Assembly: GCA_900120415.1 (NCBI GenBank)
Contig: FQLW01000006.1
Coordinates: 620,001-684,000, forward strand
Direction of reading: 5' to 3'
Length of the DNA: 64,000 bases
Source of the DNA: Urmitella timonensis
GTDB lineage: Bacteria; Actinomycetota; Actinomycetes; Actinomycetales; Actinomycetaceae
This document shows, one piece after another, positions 37,521 through 44,851 of this stretch. Position 1 is the stretch's first letter. Every line of letters starts with the position of its first letter. A model generated the notes under the pieces. The model did not search any database. It was not told the origin of the DNA and saw only the letters and a list, made by a program, of their open reading frames with translations. Made by a program: the position numbers and the translations under genes.

Positions 37521-37837
37521 TCACCCACAGACTTCCGGCTCGTTGCCGCGTTTATAAAAGAGCCCGCGGCGAGAAAAGTTGGGGGTAAAGATTGCTGCGT
37601 CCCATCTTTCCCGATGCCGGGAAATAGCGGATTGCTCTTTGCTAGGCACTGTTTCCACGGTCGCTAGCTGGTAGCGATATTCGCGTCCGGAAATATAAGT
37701 AAACACCACTTTGGAACCGTCTGGCAGATTCTTGAAAGACGCAAACTGCTGGTTGCCGGCGCTATCGGAGATTACCAGATTCCCGAACCAAAGCCATCGG
37801 CTTCCTCTCCTAAGACCAAATCGTCGGCAAAGCCATG
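37521..37837 (-). pseudogene. Sortase-like C-terminal remnant
   Basis: The minus strand encodes a fragment that resembles the second half of a class E/F-type sortase: FASFKNLPDGSKVVFTYISG, REYRYQLATVETVPSKEQ, then WDAAIFTPNFSRRGLF. In an intact sortase the AIFTP position would be TLxTC with the catalytic cysteine; here it is proline. Upstream homology (ADDLVLGEEADGFGSGIW) continues in another frame after a one-base shift near 37780 and soon hits stops. No start codon or Shine-Dalgarno is present. A dead gene is the most economical reading; family assignment is tentative. Confidence 0.4.
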
Positions 37838-37962
37838 CTAATCGTCTCTCCCCCTATCCCACTTCAGCTAAGTCCGTTAGGGTGTTGCGCGGGGATTAGC
37901 CTTTTCCGTCCTCACACCAAGAGTAAATACGCATAAAACTAACAGTAACCCCTGGTAGGCAC

Positions 37963-37968
37963 TATAAT
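37963..37968 (+). promoter_or_regulatory. Candidate -10 box for the orphan antitoxin gene
   Basis: A perfect TATAAT lies 37 bases before the ATG at 38006. The -35 region (TAACAG, 17 bases upstream) is poor. Confidence 0.4.
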
Positions 37969-38005
37969 TAGTTCAGCAGTATCCATCGGGAAATGGGGAT
38001 AAGTC

Positions 38006-38164
38006 ATGCAGCTAACCAGACGCAGAAACGTTACCAGAGCCATCCATTCTGCCGAGCTCGAAGGCCAGGCAGTATCCTCTGATTTCATCGATGATGCCAA
38101 CGAATACATTAAGGAAACTATAAACGCTGACGAATTGGTGAACGTACTAAGAATCGGATTATGA
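38006..38164 (+). CDS. VbhA-like antitoxin, small
   Basis: 52 residues beginning at ATG with GGGGA seven bases upstream. RNVTRAIHSAELEGQAVSSD followed by FIDDANEYIKETINADELVN fits the small VbhA antitoxin that inhibits Fic toxins: an AxxSxxLEG start, then a tyrosine-containing helix and an acidic helix. No Fic gene (HPFxxGNG) follows. Recognition is by pattern only. Confidence 0.5.
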   Translation: MQLTRRRNVTRAIHSAELEGQAVSSDFIDDANEYIKETINADELVNVLRIGL

Positions 38165-38242
38165 AAAGAGAGTCAGTGAGCCCAACCAAGTGATAGATGC
38201 AAACCACCAAAGCCCTAGCCAGAGATTTAGGTACCAGAAAAT

Positions 38243-38491
38243 ATGCCTCCACAAGACCAAGAACCCCATCCGGAACACGGCCAGGAAGATCAGCTGACCC
38301 CGTACGCTGAGGTCGCGAACTACCCTACCCCGGCAGAAGCTGCGATAGCATTCGCTGACGTTGCGATGAGTCTTGCCGATATGCCGGTGACTGACCCTAG
38401 AACTCGCGCCCTAGTGCGTCAGGTGGCAGAACAATCCCTCAGCGCCGATGAAGCCGTAAAAATTGGTTTATCCGAGATTCTGGACAAGTAA
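38243..38491 (+). CDS. Second VbhA-like or hypothetical antitoxin
   Basis: 82 residues. A polar N-terminus (PPQDQEPHPEHGQEDQL) precedes AAIAFADVAMSLADMPVTDP and RALVRQVAEQSLSADEAVKIGLSEIL, again the helix-turn-helix-helix layout of VbhA-like antitoxins (A-x-S-x-x-x-x, then a valine helix, then SADEA). Initiation site is weak. It lies 78 bases after the first small antitoxin, also without a Fic partner. Confidence 0.45.
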   Translation: MPPQDQEPHPEHGQEDQLTPYAEVANYPTPAEAAIAFADVAMSLADMPVTDPRTRALVRQVAEQSLSADEAVKIGLSEILDK

Positions 38492-38515
38492 CATTAGTCG
38501 CTGCAGGGATGAGCA

Positions 38516-38800
38516 TTATGCTCGGGCAAGTGATTTGGCAAGCGTAATGCGAACCAGTTCACTGGTAGTGAGTTGCTGCTCTCTTGCTGTCGCAATCAAC
38601 GCTCTTTTCATGGCTACCGGAATTTTTACCGATAGAGTTTCACTCCCCTCGCTGCTTAAAGAGCAGGGAGAGCCGTGGATGACCTGACTCAGATTTCTTT
38701 CGCCTTCCGGAAATGTTCCTTGTGCGTAACCCCGCTCCCAAGCATTTAGCTTCTCATCGGTTATTATTTGTCCGTCTATGGCAGCAAAAGCGCTCATCAT
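38516..38800 (-). CDS. Ribbon-helix-helix (CopG-like) antitoxin-type protein
   Basis: 94 residues. The N-terminal part (DGQIITDEKLNAWERGYAQGTFPEGER) and the C-terminal TLSVKIPVAMKRALIATAREQQLTTSELVRITLAKSL form a short beta strand followed by two helices, the CopG/Arc DNA-binding pattern found in many actinobacterial antitoxins. AAGGA precedes tandem ATGs at 38800 and 38797. An open but startless frame lies immediately upstream (see next entry), six bases away. Confidence 0.6.
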   Translation of the reverse strand: MMSAFAAIDGQIITDEKLNAWERGYAQGTFPEGERNLSQVIHGSPCSLSSEGSETLSVKIPVAMKRALIATAREQQLTTSELVRITLAKSLARA

Positions 38801-38806
38801 TGTTCC

Positions 38807-39055
38807 TTACATCCCTAGTTCTTTAAGAAAGGCTTTGGTAGGAGGGGTCATAGCATGAAATATTCGCCACCTACCTTGGGAGCTAGAATAAATACGGTCG
38901 TGCCCAAGGCTCCAATTCTCTGTTTTATATTCCTGAGCGCGTTGCTCAAGATCCGCATCAGAGAGTTCAAACTCGTTCATCAGTTCGTCAATCGAGGCCG
39001 GCGAAGTCTCTGTGGGAATGAACTCAGATTCTCTGTCCTGTGCATGCTGATTTCC
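38807..39055 (-). pseudogene. Decayed partner of the ribbon-helix-helix gene
   Basis: The frame is open from 39055 to a stop at 38807 but has no ATG or GTG until residue MNEFELSD (38980). It reads ...SPASIDELMNEFELSDADLEQRAQEY, NWSLGHDRIYSSS and ...TPPTKAFLKELGM, a sequence type often found beside the downstream gene in toxin-antitoxin-like pairs. Either a 57-residue protein starts at 38980 or the N-terminus is lost. I favour decay. Confidence 0.35.
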
Positions 39056-39152
39056 TTACTCCAAGTAATCTTATTTGTCGCGGTAATGGGAGCCACACTG
39101 CCAGGTGAGGTAATCCTCCTAACCGTTCTCGCTCCACACAATTTGCATGATT

Positions 39153-39338
39153 TTATTCTTCGATCAGATTGTGCGGAACGAGCTGCTTTCTACCTGCTTC
39201 GACTTCGTCAATCGCTTTCTTGAGGCGGGAAAGATTCTCTTCAGAGTAAAAGGGGTCAGACGAAACCTCAAACGGTATCCGGCGCTCACGACCAATTTTT
39301 TTAGCAAAAATCGTGAACGCTGCACTCACCGAAAGCCC
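39153..39338 (-). pseudogene. N-terminally truncated RelB/DinJ antitoxin
   Basis: GLSVSAAFTIFAKKIGRERRIPFEVSSDPFYSEENL, continuing ARLKK-like SRLKKAIDEVEAG, is the second half of a DinJ-type antitoxin (the IPFE and FYSEEN motifs are diagnostic). The first 25 residues, which should form the DNA-binding ribbon, are missing: upstream of the glycine the frame runs into the 3' end of the large protease gene. After its stop only nine codons of a possible toxin (MQIVWSENG) remain. Confidence 0.6.
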
Positions 39339-39351
39339 GCAGCGCAGCTGC

Positions 39352-42300
39352 TTACTGTTTGTGCGCAGATTTGCGTCTACGGCTAAGCAACAGCGCACCA
39401 GCGGTGCTGAGCGAAGCGAGAAGCGCTAACGCGACCAGCCCCACAGAACCGGTATTAGATAATGCCGGTTTCTTCCCTGCCGTTGCCGGAGCGCTCTGAC
39501 CCGGTTTAGGTGAGGAAGCACCCTCACCCGCAGGTTTAGTTTCCGGTTTACCGGTACCAGGGTTAGGGGTGGTTCCAGGCACATCTCCACCTGGCTTCGT
39601 ACCAGGTTCAGTAGGATCGGTACCTGGTTGCGCGTCAGCCTTTACTATCACTTTCACCGTGATTTCTTCACTGCTGCCGTCTTCATAAGTAACGGTCACT
39701 ACTGTCGAAAGCTCTCCTGCTTCCTCGGTACTGGGCGCATTACCTTTCCACGCATACTTGACTTTAGTTAAATCAGTTGGCGCCTTCCCTTTAAACGTAA
39801 TTACCTTACTTAGTTCCGGTAGTTTCTCACCTTTTTTAACCGTGATTGGATCGGCTTGCGGAGTATAGACATCTTTATCAGGAACAGTCTCAGCCGGGGT
39901 CAAATCTTCCCAGCAGAATTCGCCCGAGTCCTTCGCCACCCCAAAGTTGTGGGCATTAGTGTTATTTTCGAAAACATAGCCGTCTTTAGTTTTAGCTATC
40001 AGCTCTTTTGCTTGGTTGATTTCCCAAGTGACCTGCTCAGTATCGTTGGGTTTAATCCAAGTTGCATTCGGCTCTGTTTTCCCGTCAGCCATCCATTTAT
40101 TGCAAGGATCGTTCACCTGAGGGGTCTGCGGAATCTTTACCTTGGTCAAGGGTTTAGCATTAACGCTAATATCCACGGTGATTTCTTCACTGCTGCCATC
40201 TGCATAAGTAACAGTGATGGTTCCCTTGGTATTACCGACTTTGTCCGTGCTAGGTGTCGGCGCTTTCCAAGCGAACTTCACTTTATCTAAATCGGTAGGC
40301 ATCTGACCGGGAGTATCCGGGAACTTAACCACATCTTTAAGCTGCGGAAGTGTATCTCCCACGGTTAGGGAAATCGGGTCAGCGAACGGGTGGTACCGGT
40401 CTTTGTCACTCACGCGGGTAAACTTAAATTCCCACGAGGACGTAGCGGAGGGTTTAAGGCTATAACCATCCTTTGCCCTGGCGGTTACGGTAACCGTCAC
40501 CGGAGCATTCACATCAGCCTGATTGGGACTGACATTTACTGTTCCGGTCACTACTTTTCCGTCAACCAGGTATTCAACGCCCTCTACCTCAGGTAAGGTG
40601 TAGCTGCCGATATATTCATTCCCGCCCTGAGCAAAGTCGTCATCTACACTGCTGGGGGCTTTCGGGATCACATAGGCAGTAAAAGTCCAGGTACCAGTGA
40701 CGGTTTCGTCTTTAGCTATGTGCGTGATTGTCGCCGGCTCCCAGCCTTTGAAGTCATAAATCCCCTTATCGGTCACCACCTGTTTCTTCGCTGGTTCAAC
40801 CAAGGTTACCGCGCTACCAGCAGCAATATCGGTTTGCGGGGTTGGTAGCAGTTTTTGCACGTCCTCGGGGAGGGCGTCGAAATCGTTAAAGCGGTAAGTG
40901 ACCGTGTAGGTCTTGGGTGCATCTTTATAGATGTTGGTAGCAAACTCGTTGGTGTTAGTTTTATACGCTAAGAAAATTGCGCTCTTTAACTGTTCCACCT
41001 TTGTTTGCGTGGGCATTTTGCTGTACCAGCCAGATGGTTGCAGGCGATTATTTTTCAGGTCGTCCTCCACAGCCGCATCCATCAGCTCTTTAAGCTGAGC
41101 ATAGGTGGTGATCTGCCGGGTCTTTCCCTCCCAATTAATAGTGATTGGTTTTAGCTTATCTTTCTTAGCGATTCGTTCGGCATATTGAGCTTTTTTGAAA
41201 TCCGCCATAGTGCGGTATTTACCGCCACTCACCTTAGAAATAATCACGTCGTCACTAAACTGAGTATTTTGCGCAACGTTGCCTGGTTTTAACTGATTGG
41301 ACAGGTAGGGAACCATACCCTCGTAGTAGCCGTATGCTGCAAGCATCTCCCAGCTCAGGCGCTTAGTGTGGATATCTCCGCTCATACCGTTAGGATTATG
41401 GGGTGCTCCATAAATCGGGGTAAACAGGGGAATCGCGTAGTAGCCGTTATATTTAGCGGTACCGGTTACCTTTTGCCCATCAACCATGAGTCGATAGGCA
41501 ACCGCGTTCATATCTACCAGGTCATTGATTGTTTTAAGATTCTTAGCCTCATCGACACTGATATTTTCAAACTTTTCATCTTTCTTTTCATCTTTGCCGG
41601 ACAAGGTGGCTTTATTGAATAGCTTTGCTTTGGTGGCATCGTCTTTGGATAAAGCTACCTCAGCCTCTAAATAATCCAGGGTATAGATTAAATCCATCTG
41701 GTTGCCGTAATAGGTTTTCAAATCCTCGGGCGTCTGGAAACGGTCAGGGGTTTTATTGCCGTAAGGGTTTTGATCGCTGCGGTCAAAAATCTGGTTGAGG
41801 TCGAAGTTCGCCCCTTTATCAGTGGGATCGTTCTGATGCCACGGCTCGAATACGCCTCGAGTAATCAGCTCGGCACTCGCCCCGGAACGCTGACCAAATC
41901 CCGCAAAATGAACCTGATTCGCCATTTGGTGCGTATGTTCGTGGGCATAGGTAGTCAGCCCGCGATCATCTAGACCATTGGCTAACCAGTAGTGAATCTG
42001 TCCGCTATTAATGTCGGCCACTCCATCTGCCCGCGTGAAAGTAAAATAGTAGCCTAACGGGGTCATAAACTCTTTAACTCCGCTGGCAACCCCGGCACCC
42101 TGTTTAGGCGACCACCGTTTTTCAGCAGAAACCTCATTCGGATTCTTAATCTGCTGGTTGTCCCATACGCGGCGGTTACCCACAAGTTGTGCGCGTTGTT
42201 TATCCTCTTTTGCTAGGCGATACCAAAAATCCAAATAGTCGGCTTGGCGTTCAGCGGCGTATTCAACCTTGTTGTCAAAAGCCTCTAGTTCTTTCCTATA

Positions 42301-43341
42301 GGCATCTGGATTAGCATCTTTGAGTGCTCGATTTACATAGGTGTCGGTCAGACCGTACATGATGGACTCCACTGTCGAAGCCACATACAGAGAGCTTTCT
42401 GACACGTTCAATAGGGCAAGTAGCTCTGCCTGACCATTTGCTTCACCCTTGAGCTTGTCGAATACCCGATAGGGAGCAGTTGGGTTTGCTTTCGATTTCT
42501 TTTCATAAATTACTGCTTTAGAGGTTTTCCAAAACCAATCAGCAGGGTTTTTACCGGTCTTGGCTACCTGGTCATTTAGGAAAGTCCCTAAATCGGTTTG
42601 GTCAGCTATCTTCCCACCTAAAACATCTTTAAACAGTTTAGGAGTAGACAACATTTTGCGCTGGTCGGCGCTCTGCTGCCCAATAGCTTTGACTATATCC
42701 AGGGGAGCGTATTCTTTCCCGAAAGCATTATTTTGCGTCATCAGCTGGCGAGCAACCGTAGCGCCCTCTTTTATGTTGAAACCATAGTTACGTTGCAGAT
42801 AGGCAGCGCCAATCAGGAAACCAGCAGTATCGTTTTTAATCGCGTTTACATAGTAGGTGACGTCTTTATTCTTCCCCGCAGCAGCTACCTGGGAATCTGC
42901 TTTTATCATTAGCGGGAGGATTGTTGGCAAATCCTTTTTGATTTGGTTGAATGCGCCCTCCATATCGGAAGCGAGTAAGTACTCTTCTTGGAGCGCCTGG
43001 AGTACTACCTCATCCGGGACATCGTTAAGGGTAGGGTACTTATCTTTATTGTCCTTCCAAATCTCTGTCTTTTTACCAAGCTTTTCAGCCAATGTAAAAC
43101 GGGTCTTTGCAAGTTTGTCCCTGATGGCTTTATCGCGAAAACCAACTTTCTGGAGGTCAGCGAGAACCTGATCTACCACTTGCTGAACCTGTTGCTCTCC
43201 TAAAGCGTCTGCGGCATAAGCACGGGAGACAGCCACCGAACCCGCAATGGTGAGCGTTAAGGCGGTTGCTAAGGCTAAAGCCAATAGTTTAGATAGGCTC
43301 TGCGCGAGTTTTCCACGGAATGGAACAGAATAATCCCTCAT
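39352..43341 (-). CDS. Cell-wall-anchored ZmpB/M26-like zinc metalloprotease
   Basis: 1329 residues. Signal peptide to about residue 44 (AYA site). The catalytic region contains GLTTYAHEHTHQMANQ with the zinc motif HEHTH near residue 466-470 and GFGQRSGASAELITRG about 20 residues later, which supplies the third ligand; this order matches pneumococcal ZmpB and IgA1 proteases (HEMTH, then an E in a GRR.GLGAE segment). A SHIRT-like domain follows near 850, then two Rib/alpha-like domains near 980 and 1160 (each ending TVTYxDGSSEEITV), a Pro/Gly/Thr linker and an LSNTG sorting signal near 1293 with membrane helix and RRRK tail. GGGGAATT precedes the ATG. Predicted to cut host proteins at the cell surface. 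Confidence 0.85.
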   Translation of the reverse strand: MRDYSVPFRGKLAQSLSKLLALALATALTLTIAGSVAVSRAYAADALGEQQVQQVVDQVLADLQKVGFRDKAIRDKLAKTRFTLAEKLGKKTEIWKDNKDKYPTLNDVPDEVVLQALQEEYLLASDMEGAFNQIKKDLPTILPLMIKADSQVAAAGKNKDVTYYVNAIKNDTAGFLIGAAYLQRNYGFNIKEGATVARQLMTQNNAFGKEYAPLDIVKAIGQQSADQRKMLSTPKLFKDVLGGKIADQTDLGTFLNDQVAKTGKNPADWFWKTSKAVIYEKKSKANPTAPYRVFDKLKGEANGQAELLALLNVSESSLYVASTVESIMYGLTDTYVNRALKDANPDAYRKELEAFDNKVEYAAERQADYLDFWYRLAKEDKQRAQLVGNRRVWDNQQIKNPNEVSAEKRWSPKQGAGVASGVKEFMTPLGYYFTFTRADGVADINSGQIHYWLANGLDDRGLTTYAHEHTHQMANQVHFAGFGQRSGASAELITRGVFEPWHQNDPTDKGANFDLNQIFDRSDQNPYGNKTPDRFQTPEDLKTYYGNQMDLIYTLDYLEAEVALSKDDATKAKLFNKATLSGKDEKKDEKFENISVDEAKNLKTINDLVDMNAVAYRLMVDGQKVTGTAKYNGYYAIPLFTPIYGAPHNPNGMSGDIHTKRLSWEMLAAYGYYEGMVPYLSNQLKPGNVAQNTQFSDDVIISKVSGGKYRTMADFKKAQYAERIAKKDKLKPITINWEGKTRQITTYAQLKELMDAAVEDDLKNNRLQPSGWYSKMPTQTKVEQLKSAIFLAYKTNTNEFATNIYKDAPKTYTVTYRFNDFDALPEDVQKLLPTPQTDIAAGSAVTLVEPAKKQVVTDKGIYDFKGWEPATITHIAKDETVTGTWTFTAYVIPKAPSSVDDDFAQGGNEYIGSYTLPEVEGVEYLVDGKVVTGTVNVSPNQADVNAPVTVTVTARAKDGYSLKPSATSSWEFKFTRVSDKDRYHPFADPISLTVGDTLPQLKDVVKFPDTPGQMPTDLDKVKFAWKAPTPSTDKVGNTKGTITVTYADGSSEEITVDISVNAKPLTKVKIPQTPQVNDPCNKWMADGKTEPNATWIKPNDTEQVTWEINQAKELIAKTKDGYVFENNTNAHNFGVAKDSGEFCWEDLTPAETVPDKDVYTPQADPITVKKGEKLPELSKVITFKGKAPTDLTKVKYAWKGNAPSTEEAGELSTVVTVTYEDGSSEEITVKVIVKADAQPGTDPTEPGTKPGGDVPGTTPNPGTGKPETKPAGEGASSPKPGQSAPATAGKKPALSNTGSVGLVALALLASLSTAGALLLSRRRKSAHKQ

Positions 43342-43405
43342 AATTCCCCACTGCTGTTCGACGCAATATTTTCAACCAATAAAGACTTTTGTATTTACTT
43401 ACGCA

Positions 43406-43435
43406 AGTATCCCCTAGCGACCTTGGGTGATGCAA
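43406..43435 (-). promoter_or_regulatory. Candidate promoter of the M26-like protease
   Basis: On the minus strand TTGCAT (43435-43430) and GATACT (43411-43406) are 18 bases apart, giving a leader of about 58 bases. The rest of 43436-43659 shows no gene I can support. Confidence 0.35.
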
Positions 43436-43659
43436 CAAATTTCCGGGTTTTAACCCGAAAATGTTAAGAACAGCTCACTGCCATTGATCTGAGCGACTTA
43501 AACCAGTTAAGGGCGAGCTAGAGACCGGCGAACAGCGAGCGTCAGACAAACACCCAAATAAGGAATAGGTCAAATCCGGCGACTAGCCTTTAACAACGAC
43601 CCTAACCGTATCAACACAGCCCGCAACTAAGCTATTAGGCTTCAAACGGAGAATTGGGA

Positions 43660-43698
43660 AAACCCCGTCACCGCTGGATTGCAACGAGGACGGGGTTT
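43660..43698 (-). terminator. Terminator after tRNA-Arg
   Basis: AAACCCCGTC (43660-43669) pairs with GACGGGGTTT (43689-43698) around a 19-base loop, two bases after the tRNA 3' end on the minus strand and followed by TTTTCCC there. Confidence 0.7.
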
Positions 43699-43700
43699 GG

Positions 43701-43773
43701 CGCGCTCGACAGGATTCGAACCTGCAACCTTCTGATCCGTAGTCAGATGCTCTATCCGTTGAGCCACGAGCGC
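43701..43773 (-). tRNA. tRNA-Arg (anticodon ACG)
   Basis: 73-base cloverleaf on the minus strand: acceptor GCGCTCG/CGAGCGC, D arm with GCTC/GAGC, anticodon stem TCTGA/TCAGA around CTACGGA (anticodon ACG), T arm GCAGG/CCTGT with TTCGAAT, discriminator G. CCA is not encoded. Reads CGN codons after A34-to-inosine editing. Confidence 0.97.
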
Positions 43774-43981
43774 ATTTGCCGTTGCCTTAGCAACTACCCT
43801 AGTTTAAGACAGAGCCAATAAGCCCTCCAAATTAGCGACAGCTTATTTAATGTGATTCACACACTCGATTTCTAGAGCACAAAACATATGGATGCGGGGG
43901 ATAGTTATATGCCGAAGGACAAGATTTCAAAACACAAGGGGTGTGGGCGCTAAATATGTGGGAGTAATGACAGGAAAAGCA

Positions 43982-44080
43982 GGGGGAAAGCTTGATCCGA
44001 GTAGGTGCGGTGGGCATAAGAATTTGGAAAACGCCGCCACGTTTTCCAAATTACTTGGGCAGGAGGACAAGCTTTCCCCC
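43982..44080. repeat. Large nested inverted repeat within the mosaic
   Basis: Outer arms GGGGGAAAGCTTG (43983-43995) and CAAGCTTTCCCCC (44068-44080) are perfect complements over 13 bp. Inside, AATTTGGAAAACG (44021-44033) pairs with CGTTTTCCAAATT (44040-44052) around a 6-base loop. The whole could fold as one RNA or extrude as a cruciform. Confidence 0.75.
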
Positions 44081-44107
44081 GCACCCACAGTTTTCAGACA
44101 CGCAAGA

Positions 44108-44193
44108 GGCGCGGCCGGTAAAAGATACGACAGGGGCTTGACCGGCGAAGCCGGTCATGGGGTCCCCGGAGTGCTTTTACCGAGCCAGCCCCG
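44108..44193 (-). ncRNA. Structured repeat element Y2, copy 1
   Basis: 86 bases. Read on the minus strand: outer stem GGTAAAAG with CTTTTACC (8 bp), then GGGG/CCCC, and an inner hairpin GACCGGC-TTC-GCCGGTC. It matches copy 2 at about 85% identity. Whether it is transcribed is unknown. Confidence 0.5.
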
Positions 44194-44618
44194 ATATGGA
44201 AGACAACCGACAATAACCGCACCGACAACTTCCAGGCATATAACCAAACAAGCTCGCTCACCTGAGGAGCACTTTCACCCTCCCGAGACAAAACCACCCT
44301 CCCAATACCGGCAAAACACCCCAATTACGACCACAATTCCCCTCTCGGGAGAGCGCAACTGCACCGGGAGGGTCAAAACGTCACCAAAAAAGGGCGCGGT
44401 AGGCGAGAGAAGCGGAAGCACTGACAAGAAGGGCGGGGAAAAGTTTCGTCCAGGCAGATACGGGAATCGCTTTCATGCCGAAGAATAGAATTTCGGAACA
44501 TCAAGGAGCACGGTCGGTAAATATGCGGAAGTAATGACACAGGGGCAGGGGAAAGTTTGATCCGAGTAGGTGCGGGTAGCGCTTTTATGTCGAAGGATAG
44601 GATTTCGGAACATCAAGG

Positions 44619-44703
44619 GGCGCGGCCGGTAAAAGATACGAGAGAGGCTTGACCTGCGTAGCAGGTCACGGGGCCCCAGAGTGCTTCTACCGAGCCAGCC
44701 CCG
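44619..44703 (-). ncRNA. Structured repeat element Y2, copy 2
   Basis: 85 bases. The inner hairpin reads GACCTGC-TAC-GCAGGTC on the minus strand: compared with copy 1 both partners of one base pair changed, so pairing is kept. The outer stem is GGTAGAAG with CTTTTACC, where the one change gives a G-U pair on the minus strand but an A-C mismatch on the plus strand, so minus is the likelier functional strand. Confidence 0.5.
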
Positions 44704-44851
44704 CAGCGGTAACGTAGCGCTTAGGGGAAGATTTATGCCGCAGGGTAGGCTCCGGGCACTAAATCCGTGAAAATACCAGAGTATTTTCCGGATTTCGGGG
44801 CGCGAGGAAAAATCCGCCCCAGCGCGGTAAATTTCGGCAACTCCACGCAAC

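Larger units (their letters stand above)
43905..44840. repeat. Gene-free mosaic of direct repeats and hairpins between tRNA-Arg and argR
   Basis: Nothing here codes convincingly. Module X (ATGCCGAAGGATAGGATTTC-type, about 33 bases) occurs at 43909, 44475 and 44587, with a diverged fourth copy at 44735. Module Y1 (TAAATATGCGGAAGTAATGA to GATCCGAGTAGGTGCGG, about 62 bases) occurs at 43951 and 44518, and a third, diverged copy lies at 44410-44470. The last two X and Y1 copies repeat with a 112-base period, a short tandem array. Module Y2 (about 85 bases) is at 44108 and 44619. A 99-base inverted repeat lies at 43982-44080, and another hairpin (44761-44791) faces argR. Origin unknown. Confidence 0.8.

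Noticed and set aside
37711-37899. 62-codon plus-strand open frame opposite the sortase remnant
   Set aside because: Antisense to the sortase-like sequence, with no initiation signal or recognisable motif.
43892-44488. 198-codon plus-strand open frame and minus-strand frames at 44094-44324 and 44473-44883
   Set aside because: They run through the repeat mosaic, share only repeat-derived phrases, and have low-complexity composition with no domain or start signal.
44475-44649. Short repeated peptides starting MPKNRISEHQ and MSKDRISEHQ in module X
   Set aside because: Several differences between copies change amino acids, the downstream parts diverge at once, and there is no ribosome-binding site except at the fourth, most diverged copy.
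43701-44840. CRISPR array
   Set aside because: The repeats are long, imperfect, few and not separated by uniform unique spacers; no cas genes are present.
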